Below, piece after piece: positions 32,755 to 39,896 of a DNA stretch of 64,000 nucleotides. Below the pieces are notes generated by a model that saw only the letters and a program-made list of their open reading frames with translations, was not told the DNA's origin and made no database searches. This stretch comes from Acidobacteriota bacterium (lineage in GTDB: Bacteria > Acidobacteriota > Holophagae > Acanthopleuribacterales > Acanthopleuribacteraceae). Every line of letters starts with the position of its first letter. The stretch's first letter is position 1. Location: the NCBI GenBank assembly GCA_020439745.1, contig JAGQSC010000029.1, positions 124,001-188,000 on the forward strand. The letters run 5' to 3'. The position numbers were made by a program, and so were the translations under genes.

Positions 32755-34869
32755 CTAGTTCAGTTGAACGACGCCGGCCTTGATGGCCACGTTCGCGGTT
32801 CCCGTGATGGAGATGCCGGTGGGTGAAACGGAAATTTTGTTGCCGCCCACTTCGATATTCACCGAGGCCGTGGACTTAATGGTGACACCTGTTTTGCCTT
32901 CCAAACCAGCCGATGCATCTGTTTTGAGGGTCATCCCAGTTTTGGATTGAAGGCCACAGTCACCATCGGTTTTGACACCGAAACCCATGGCCCCAATTTC
33001 GAAGCCGGCACTCTTTGATTTCACGGCGTACTTGTCTTTGGCTTCAAGTCCAATGTGCCGATCAGCCTTGGTGAAGTGGTCCTTTTTGACGTCGATAGAC
33101 TGAGAGCCAGTGTTCACCTTGATGGTGTAGTCGCCATCTTCCACTTCACAGTTTTTGTGGTTCTTAATTTTGGTTTGGTAGGAACCTTTGTCGACGAATT
33201 CCTTGACGTCACCCGAACGCACTTTGAGGGTCACGTTCTTTTCGACGGTGCGCGCCCACTCGCCCTTGTCGACGAGGACGGTGTAGTCGCCCTCTTCAAC
33301 GGTGGTTGATTTGTGGCGGTGCACCGTTTCAGTGAAGTCGTGCCGTACATTCAATGTTTTGTCGTTTTCGACCAGAGTATCCATGTTTCGATGGGCTCGG
33401 ATATCGATGCGTTCGGCTCCGTCCTTATCGTCGAACAGAATGTGATTGTCTTTGATGGTCTTGATAATGTTCTGCCACTTTTCGGCAGGCTTGAGTGGAG
33501 CGGTGTTGGCATCGTTGTAGACGCGGCCCGTGACCACCGGTCGATCGGGATCGCCGTTCACGAAGGACACAAGCACTTCGTGACCGATGCGAGGGATCCA
33601 CTGGATGCCGTAGTCCTTGCCGGCATAGCCGTTGGATACGCGAATCCACATGGATGACTTCTCGTCTTTTTCGCCTTCGCGATCCCAATGGAACTGGATC
33701 TTGCAGCGCCCCATGTTGTCCAAGTACACCTTTTCGCCGGAGGGACCGGTTACGACTGCGGTGTGGACGCCGTACACCTTGGGGATGGGTGTGAGCCGAG
33801 CGGGCCGGAAGACCACATCGCTAGGAAACGCAATGAACCGGGTTTGGAAACGGCCTTGAATCACCTCGATGACGGTTTCGTAAAGGACCCAGCCGCGGTT
33901 GAACGCGTCATTGAAGTGCTCTTTCAAATTGAATTTGAAGCCGACTGCAAATGAGCGGCAAGAGGACTGTCCTTCAACCGATTTCAATCCAGCCAATTCA
34001 GCTTCTTTGCGGATGGTGGCCATGGTCTTACCGGTGCCGCCATCTTCGTAGTTCAAGCCGTGCGTATACTGTTCCAAATTGGGGAATGCGGGTGAGGAGC
34101 CTTCGTTGTCGTCTTTCTTGATGTCGGTGGCTGACGTGTTGTAGTTGTAGTCGTTCACCGTGAATAGGCCAGAACCCATTTGTTCGGAATAGACAAATTC
34201 TTTGACGTGCTCATGTTTGGCCACCATGAATTTGGGTGTGGGTTCCTCTGAGTAGGTGGCGTCGCTATAGGGTTTGCAATCTGAAAACGCGCTGGGGTCG
34301 TCACCTATGACCATTTCCTCTTTTTCGTGGTCATAAAAATAAAACATCCCCTCGTCTTCTAGCAGACGACTGACGAACTGAAACGAACTCTCACCGTATT
34401 GCAGGCAGTATTCTCGCTGTCGTGGACTACCGGTGATCTTCCATTTGTGGGTGACGCCGAGTCCATCCAAAACTTCTGTCACGATTTCTTTGGCGTTCTT
34501 CTTTTGGAACACCATGGACCGAACTTGTTTGGTGAGCAGCCACAGTTTGGGTCGCAGTTCTATGTCGTAGTAAAAGATCTGCTTGGTGGCATTGGGTAGA
34601 TTGCCATGACCTGTTCGCACTTGGGCGAATCGCGTGATGATGCCACTGAAAAAACGCTTTTCGGCGAGGTCATCGCCCACTTTGAGCACCAACTTTGCCG
34701 ATGCGTTCAGCATGGAAGCAAAATCGATGGCAGGTTGATCGGTTTTGACTTGAGCCTTAACGACGTAGATGCGAGACATGGTCTCCTGCACCTTCATCTC
34801 GACCACTTCGAGTTCGCCGCCTGGGCCCTCCCAAAGGATGTCAGCTACGTTGTGTTTGATAGAAGACAC
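32755..34869 (-). CDS. vgrG: Type VI secretion spike protein VgrG (TssI)
   Basis: A 704-residue trimeric spike protein. The gp27-like part covers about residues 1-380 (with VSRLLEDEGMFYFYDHEKEEMVIGD), the gp5-like OB-fold follows (GRCKIQFHWDREGEKDEKSS, MWIRVSNGYAGKDYGIQWIP, GHEVLVSFVNGDPDRPVVTG), and a long C-terminal beta-helix of repeated short strands ends in VVQLN. No extra toxin domain is fused. It starts with GTG after GAGGTGATC. It lies downstream of hcp, separated by a strong hairpin, and is followed by three genes for presumed spike-tip and cargo proteins. Confidence 0.97.
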   Translation of the reverse strand: MSSIKHNVADILWEGPGGELEVVEMKVQETMSRIYVVKAQVKTDQPAIDFASMLNASAKLVLKVGDDLAEKRFFSGIITRFAQVRTGHGNLPNATKQIFYYDIELRPKLWLLTKQVRSMVFQKKNAKEIVTEVLDGLGVTHKWKITGSPRQREYCLQYGESSFQFVSRLLEDEGMFYFYDHEKEEMVIGDDPSAFSDCKPYSDATYSEEPTPKFMVAKHEHVKEFVYSEQMGSGLFTVNDYNYNTSATDIKKDDNEGSSPAFPNLEQYTHGLNYEDGGTGKTMATIRKEAELAGLKSVEGQSSCRSFAVGFKFNLKEHFNDAFNRGWVLYETVIEVIQGRFQTRFIAFPSDVVFRPARLTPIPKVYGVHTAVVTGPSGEKVYLDNMGRCKIQFHWDREGEKDEKSSMWIRVSNGYAGKDYGIQWIPRIGHEVLVSFVNGDPDRPVVTGRVYNDANTAPLKPAEKWQNIIKTIKDNHILFDDKDGAERIDIRAHRNMDTLVENDKTLNVRHDFTETVHRHKSTTVEEGDYTVLVDKGEWARTVEKNVTLKVRSGDVKEFVDKGSYQTKIKNHKNCEVEDGDYTIKVNTGSQSIDVKKDHFTKADRHIGLEAKDKYAVKSKSAGFEIGAMGFGVKTDGDCGLQSKTGMTLKTDASAGLEGKTGVTIKSTASVNIEVGGNKISVSPTGISITGTANVAIKAGVVQLN

Positions 34870-34907
34870 AAGATCACCTCATTAGACTATGATAGGTAGA
34901 AGCAGGT

Positions 34908-34963
34908 ACACCTCGCCTGTGGCATTGAGTGGGGGTAGGCTTGGGATGCCGCAGGCGAGGTGT
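34908..34963 (-). promoter_or_regulatory. Long hairpin between hcp and vgrG
   Basis: ACACCTCGCCTG (34908-34919) and CAGGCGAGGTGT (34952-34963) are perfectly complementary over 12 bp, and inside them GGCAT (34921-34925) pairs with ATGCC (34946-34950). No T-run follows on the minus strand. The stem lies 20 bases after the hcp stop, and probably stabilises hcp mRNA or attenuates read-through into vgrG, so that more Hcp than VgrG is made. Confidence 0.65.
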
Positions 34964-34984
34964 GAAGTGGTTGATTAGGTCGTG

Positions 34985-35455
34985 TTAGGCGCCCAATTCC
35001 CACTTGTCTGTGTATTCGTTGCCTTCTTCGTCTTTGATCTTGATTTCTTCGAACATGAAACGTACTTCTTCCATGTCGCGGAATTTCTTGGAAGCTTCGT
35101 CGCAGGTATTGAGTTTCCAGGATGTCAAGCCAACAACTTTTACTTTTTTCATCTCATGAGCGAAGTACTTGATGATGTCGCCAGTTTTGGGGTCTGGTTT
35201 GAAGTGCGTGACGACTACGCTGGGGATCTCAAGGTTCTCGCACAGATGCTTGGCAAAAAGAGGCGAACTCTTATCGAGCTCGTGAACCATTGAGAAAAAG
35301 CCGTGTTGACGGCGGCCAGTGATGGAACCATCGCGGATATCTGTGGGCATGTCGATGCTGTAACGAAACTCGTAGCATTCGATTTGACTATCAACGTCTT
35401 TACCCTTTGCAGGACCTGGGATGCCATCAGCTTTGCAGTATGAAGAAACGGACAT
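34985..35455 (-). CDS. hcp: Type VI secretion tube protein Hcp (TssD)
   Basis: A 156-residue Hcp protein, the hexameric ring that stacks into the T6SS inner tube. The start reads SVSSYCKADGIPGPAKGKD, followed by IECYEFRYSIDMPTD, GRRQHGFFSMVHELDKSSP and VRFMFEEIKIKDEEG. ATG 35455 is set by AAAGGAGAG; the in-frame ATG at 35503 lies inside the sigma-54-type promoter. First gene of the spike operon. The T6SS baseplate, sheath and membrane genes are absent from the window, so this is an orphan hcp-vgrG island or a satellite of a cluster elsewhere. Confidence 0.96.
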   Translation of the reverse strand: MSVSSYCKADGIPGPAKGKDVDSQIECYEFRYSIDMPTDIRDGSITGRRQHGFFSMVHELDKSSPLFAKHLCENLEIPSVVVTHFKPDPKTGDIIKYFAHEMKKVKVVGLTSWKLNTCDEASKKFRDMEEVRFMFEEIKIKDEEGNEYTDKWELGA

Positions 35456-35497
35456 GTGAACTCTCCTTTGGTGTTTGTCGCAGACATCCTTGAGTAG

Positions 35498-35513
35498 AGC
35501 CAAGATCGTGCCA
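35498..35513 (-). promoter_or_regulatory. Sigma-54-type (-24/-12) promoter of hcp
   Basis: The minus strand reads TGGCAC-GATCT-TGGCT, against the RpoN consensus TGGCAC-N5-TTGCW: the -24 half is perfect and the -12 GC is at the right spacing with one mismatch. Transcription would start near 35487, about 32 bases before the hcp ATG. RpoN control of hcp operons is well known in other bacteria. Confidence 0.65.
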
Positions 35514-35639
35514 AAAACATAAGATGTTTAAAGACAGACGTTTACACATCCGGTGTCGAAAAAATAGCCTGATCGATGTTCGCATAGCTGAATGAACTGT
35601 TCAGAGGATCGAACAGGTTGACTGGCCCCGTGAGCCAGA

Positions 35640-36548
35640 TCACAGGTAACTGATGTGCTCTTCAAGGAACTGGTTCAAAGAAAACGCGGCGCCAATAAAA
35701 CCTGAAAGACAGCCCGCGGCCAGCAAACCCAGCGTCCAGGTAGTGGGAAGAAATACCAGGGTAAGGTCCGCCAATAGGTTGGCGGGATGATTGGCGAGCA
35801 TACGTATAAGTAGTGTGTAGCCCAAAAGCAGCGCAACCACGCCCAGGATGGCACCCACAAGCCCTTGGAGAAATCCTTCCAGCAGAAACGGACCGCGAAT
35901 GTAGGCTCTGGATGCGCCTACCAGTTTCATGATGTCCACCTCTTCGCGACGTGCAAAAAACGTCAGTTTCAGCACATTGGAGATGGTGAAAACCGAAGCG
36001 AAAATCATGATAGCACCGAAAAGCCATCCGGCCATTTGCACTAATCGGCCGAGAAATGCGATGCGTTCAATCACGTCCTTGTCGTAACTAACTTGTTCAA
36101 CGCCCTGCTGTTGTTGCAGTTGGTCCTTTAATGCGTCGATTTGTTCGTGAGGTTGATCGGACTTAAGACGGACGCGAAAAGATGCCGGGAAAGGGTTGAT
36201 ACTGATGGACTGGGACACATCGCTGTACTGATTGAAGTCGCGTTCAAATTGTTTCTGGGCATCGGTTCGCGAAAGAAATTCGATTTTGTCAATCGATCCG
36301 TGTTGACTTAAGAACTGCTGAATGGCTTGTTGTTCCGAGTCGGTACACGAATCAGCCAAAAACACATGAAATTGCAAATTGCGTTCCCAGCCAATGGAAA
36401 GCTGGCGAAGGTTATGTCCAAGCAATAGCAGGGCACCGAGAATAAACATGGCCAAGGCAATGGTGCCAATGGAGAGTACGTTCAGAACACGAGAACGCCA
36501 GATGTTCGTAACAGCTTCGGAAAACGAAAACAGCAGATATCGGATCAT
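35640..36548 (-). CDS. ftsX: Cell division protein FtsX
   Basis: A 302-residue permease-like protein with the FtsX plan: a cytoplasmic N-terminus, one helix (about residues 22-46), a large periplasmic loop (to about 170), then three more helices. RREEVDIMKLVGASRAYIRGPF is the conserved cytoplasmic loop that contacts FtsE. FtsEX couples ATP hydrolysis to activation of peptidoglycan hydrolases at the division site. Its ATG overlaps the ftsE stop (ATGA). M23 factors encoded elsewhere in the window are possible but unproven partners. Confidence 0.93.
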   Translation of the reverse strand: MIRYLLFSFSEAVTNIWRSRVLNVLSIGTIALAMFILGALLLLGHNLRQLSIGWERNLQFHVFLADSCTDSEQQAIQQFLSQHGSIDKIEFLSRTDAQKQFERDFNQYSDVSQSISINPFPASFRVRLKSDQPHEQIDALKDQLQQQQGVEQVSYDKDVIERIAFLGRLVQMAGWLFGAIMIFASVFTISNVLKLTFFARREEVDIMKLVGASRAYIRGPFLLEGFLQGLVGAILGVVALLLGYTLLIRMLANHPANLLADLTLVFLPTTWTLGLLAAGCLSGFIGAAFSLNQFLEEHISYL

Positions 36549-37234
36549 TGAGCCATATCGAGATGGTCTTTGGGTGCTGTGTCACCAACCAGTCGACCAC
36601 TGTTAATGGTCAACACCCGCCCTTGGATGCGTTGAATCATTTCGCGGTCATGAGTAGCGATCAATACCGTTGTGCCGCGCATATTGATCTTGATAAAGAG
36701 CTTCATGATCTCTTCGGCCATTTCGGGGTCCAAGTTACCTGTGGGCTCGTCTGCAAGCAACAAAACAGGGTCATTGACGATGGCGCGGGCAATTGCCACT
36801 CGTTGTTGTTCGCCACCGGACAGTTGAAGCGGGTAGAACATGGTCTTGTGCTGCAGTCCAACCTGTTTGAGCACATTCAACGCACGACGCCTGCGCTCTT
36901 TAAGATCAACGCCCAGTGTTTTGAGAACAAAAGTGACATTTTCAAACACGGTCTTGGTTTTGATGAGCTTGAAATCCTGAAAAACCACGCCAATAGACCG
37001 GCGTAATCGCGGAATTCGATGAAGTGGCAACGATGAGACGTTTTGGCCATGAACTAATATTTGCCCCTTCGAAGAGATCTCTTCACGGATGATCAACTTG
37101 AGCAGTGTCGTCTTACCTGCACCACTGGGACCTGTGAGAAACGTGAATTCTCCGGGCTCAATGCGTAAGGACACGTCTGACAGGGTGTAACTGTCACCCG
37201 TGTATTTCTTGAAAACATGGTAGAAGCGGATCAT
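36545..37234 (-). CDS. ftsE: Cell division ATP-binding protein FtsE
   Basis: A 229-residue ABC ATPase. Walker [13 protein letters not shown], signature [14 protein letters not shown] and Walker [13 protein letters not shown] are intact, with the FtsE-like [17 protein letters not shown]-loop. It drives FtsX. GGGAGCGCC precedes the ATG, 44 bases after the upstream lytic transglycosylase gene, so slt-ftsE-ftsX are likely one unit of cell-wall genes. Confidence 0.95.
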   Translation of the reverse strand: MIRFYHVFKKYTGDSYTLSDVSLRIEPGEFTFLTGPSGAGKTTLLKLIIREEISSKGQILVHGQNVSSLPLHRIPRLRRSIGVVFQDFKLIKTKTVFENVTFVLKTLGVDLKERRRRALNVLKQVGLQHKTMFYPLQLSGGEQQRVAIARAIVNDPVLLLADEPTGNLDPEMAEEIMKLFIKINMRGTTVLIATHDREMIQRIQGRVLTINSGRLVGDTAPKDHLDMAQ

Positions 37235-37277
37235 GGCGCTCCCATGTTAGCGAATCACGGCGAACAGGACAACATGC

Positions 37278-39551
37278 TTACTGTGCCAGCTGTGCCATGG
37301 ATGGAACTTGAATCACTGAGTACTGCGATTGGGGCTCGTAGGTCTGTTGATAGTGGTGGTATGCGCCCATGACCTTATGGCAGTACTGCCGCGTCTCGGT
37401 ATAGGTGATATCCCACACAAATTGGAGTGGGTCATAACGATCTGCCATGGAGCGCCAGCGCTGTACTGCGTCTTCGCCTGCATTGTAGGCCGCAACAGAA
37501 TACAGGGGGACGTCGCCCAAGCTTTTGAGCAAAATATCTACATAGGCTGCACCCAAGGCCACAGATATTTCAGGGTCGTACAGATCATTGAGTTCCAGTG
37601 ATTGTCGACCGAGATCCAGGGCCACACGTTGTGCTGTAGATGGTATAAACTGCATCAGCCCGCGTGCGCTGGCTACGGATTTGGCGTCCTCTTTAAACCG
37701 ACTCTCCTCGCGGATAATGGCCAGCAACAAATAGGGGTCTACCCCTTGGCTTTCTGCACGTCTTTGGACAATGGGCGCAAACCCTTGCGGGTAAAGGAGC
37801 TGCCGAATCTCCCGTGGAACTGTTTCAAGGGGCAGCCATTGCGGCAGCGTTCTCCCTAAGATTTCAGCATGATAAATAGCAGCATTGACTCGCTGCCCTG
37901 ACAGATACCAATGAGATTTGAGCAGGTGTAGCACGGGTCTGGGCAGGCCCGTACTCTCTTGTCTCACTTCATCTGCAGCCAGATCGAAACGCCCAACATG
38001 GACCCATGTTGCGATGGACTCAGAAAGTACGGCTTTGGCTTCAGCATCGGCAATACGCCATTTGGGCGCGTGTTTGCCCAATGCCTCGCTATAGGTTCTT
38101 CGTACTTCGTCGTTGTCAGCAAGATGAAAACCATTCAATAGATCCGCAAGAGGCTCTTTGAACTCCGGAAGGGTACCGATGCCCAGATGGGCACTCTGTT
38201 TTCCTTTGTCGATTAGGGAGCGGGCTACAAGACCCGTGTAGTGATTGGGGTCGTGTTTGGCGACCTCCAACCAGGCGGCAACGGCTTCTGCTGGCCGGTT
38301 ATTGTTCCACTCAATAAGTCCTTGCCATAGGTTGAGTTCAAGCTGCTCTTTGGGATCTGGACCGAGGTTGCGGTACTTTGACAGGTGGGCGGCCGCATTT
38401 GTGGTGTCACCGAGGTGAAGTGCCCAGACCACACCGTTACGATGATAAAAACGCTGGATCCAAGCCGGTCCTTGGTGAATTTGCTCACTTAAGTCATTAA
38501 ATCCCTGGTAGTTGCCCATGCGTCTCAGGGCCAAGATCCAGAGTTTTGCGATTTCGTAGCGCCATTTTTCCTTGGGTATGGTTGACTGGGCTCGTTGCGA
38601 AAGCACGGTTACGTCGTAGTCTCGACCGACCATGAACAAGGCGCGAATATATTGGAAATGGGCCATGCCATGGTAGGGAGAACCCTCAAGTAGGGGTAGA
38701 ACGTGAGAGAACGCCTCTATCGCTTTGGCGGGATCTTCCTGTTTCAGTTTGGCGATGGACCTGAAGTAATAGGCTTTTTCCCGTGTTTTTGTAGTTGTTT
38801 TTGGATTCTCGATCAGTGCTGTGTAGCAGGCATCAGCCGCCTCAAACTGACGGTTCCGGTAATAGACCCAGGCTTGAGCTGCGAGCTCATCTGGCTTCTG
38901 CAAAAAGGACTCAGTCTCAACTTGCGCCTGGAGTTTCACGGCTTCCAATGCCTCATCGCTCGCCGGCCACTGTTGCGATAGAGTATCAACCGCCTGACGT
39001 GCTGCTGACACATTTCCAAGTCGATATTGCAGGTGAACCAATCGAATCAGTGCGGCGACGCGGGTTGATTGGGATGTTCGATTGCCGCGTAACTGGTGCA
39101 GGAGCTGAAGTGCGAGCCGGTTGTTCCCGATTTGCACGGCGCAGTCCGCCATGGCGAGCTTTTTTTCCAGCAACTGAAACCGATCACAAAGACGATCCGG
39201 GATGGATGCTAGTACTTGGTGAGCGAGATCAAAATCCTGACAACCGATCAGACTCCTTGCGTGCTCCAAGGCCAATTCTGGGTGTTTTGTATCAAGTCGT
39301 GCATAGTGAAAGGCAGCCGACTCGTAGTATTTGTGATGTAAGTGAATCCATGCCAGGGTTGTGGTGAACTGTTCGTGTTCAAATCGTGCCTTATCGGATG
39401 CTTCCAGGGTGGCCAGGACGCGTTTGGCTTCATACCAACGTTGGCTGGCCACATGTTGGCGCACTTCTTTAGCCCACTGTTGCCAGGCGAGCTCCGGCAC
39501 CTGAGCCACGAGCTGGAACGAAACAGCAATCACACAGAAGACACGACACAT
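37278..39551 (-). CDS. slt: Soluble lytic murein transglycosylase (Slt70-like)
   Basis: About 757 residues with a signal peptide (to about residue 17), a long superhelical TPR-like body (U- and L-domains) and a C-terminal goose-lysozyme-type SLT domain. The catalytic glutamate is in AIIREESRF, followed by SARGLMQFIPSTAQ and YNAGEDAVQRW. It cuts glycan strands to 1,6-anhydro-muropeptides in the periplasm. ATG 39551 avoids overlap with the HIT gene stop and follows AGGA. The gene precedes ftsEX on the same strand. Confidence 0.93.
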   Translation of the reverse strand: MCRVFCVIAVSFQLVAQVPELAWQQWAKEVRQHVASQRWYEAKRVLATLEASDKARFEHEQFTTTLAWIHLHHKYYESAAFHYARLDTKHPELALEHARSLIGCQDFDLAHQVLASIPDRLCDRFQLLEKKLAMADCAVQIGNNRLALQLLHQLRGNRTSQSTRVAALIRLVHLQYRLGNVSAARQAVDTLSQQWPASDEALEAVKLQAQVETESFLQKPDELAAQAWVYYRNRQFEAADACYTALIENPKTTTKTREKAYYFRSIAKLKQEDPAKAIEAFSHVLPLLEGSPYHGMAHFQYIRALFMVGRDYDVTVLSQRAQSTIPKEKWRYEIAKLWILALRRMGNYQGFNDLSEQIHQGPAWIQRFYHRNGVVWALHLGDTTNAAAHLSKYRNLGPDPKEQLELNLWQGLIEWNNNRPAEAVAAWLEVAKHDPNHYTGLVARSLIDKGKQSAHLGIGTLPEFKEPLADLLNGFHLADNDEVRRTYSEALGKHAPKWRIADAEAKAVLSESIATWVHVGRFDLAADEVRQESTGLPRPVLHLLKSHWYLSGQRVNAAIYHAEILGRTLPQWLPLETVPREIRQLLYPQGFAPIVQRRAESQGVDPYLLLAIIREESRFKEDAKSVASARGLMQFIPSTAQRVALDLGRQSLELNDLYDPEISVALGAAYVDILLKSLGDVPLYSVAAYNAGEDAVQRWRSMADRYDPLQFVWDITYTETRQYCHKVMGAYHHYQQTYEPQSQYSVIQVPSMAQLAQ

Positions 39552-39556
39552 AGTGG

Positions 39557-39889
39557 TTATCCTGGCGGCCACCTCAGGGGTCGACCGCCAATGATATGGA
39601 AATGCAAATGAAATACGGATTGACCAGCTTGGGCTCCGTTGTTGGTGATGATCCGATAATCGGAAAGGCCCTGTTCAGCAGCAATTTGTTTAGCCCGAAA
39701 CATCAGCGTTCCAGCAAGGTGAATATCGCTCGAATCCATTTTCGAGATCGAGGCGATGGGTTTCTTGGGAATCACCAAAATATGAACAGGCGCCTGCGGA
39801 TTGATGTCCTTGAAGGCGAGAACTTCGTCGTCTTCGTAGACGATATCGGCAGGTATTTCTCGGTCTATGATTTTTTGGAAGATAGTCAA
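39557..39889 (-). CDS. HIT-family nucleotide hydrolase (HinT-like)
   Basis: A 110-residue histidine-triad protein: IPADIVYEDDEVLAFKDINPQAPVH spread over the N-terminal half, and the active-site triad HLHFHIIGG near the C-terminus. HinT-type enzymes hydrolyse adenosine phosphoramidates such as aminoacyl-AMP. The start is a TTG (39889) after GAGG. It sits in a tight run between the pseudokinase-TonB gene and slt. Confidence 0.93.
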   Translation of the reverse strand: MTIFQKIIDREIPADIVYEDDEVLAFKDINPQAPVHILVIPKKPIASISKMDSSDIHLAGTLMFRAKQIAAEQGLSDYRIITNNGAQAGQSVFHLHFHIIGGRPLRWPPG

Positions 39890-39896
39890 ACCAGCC

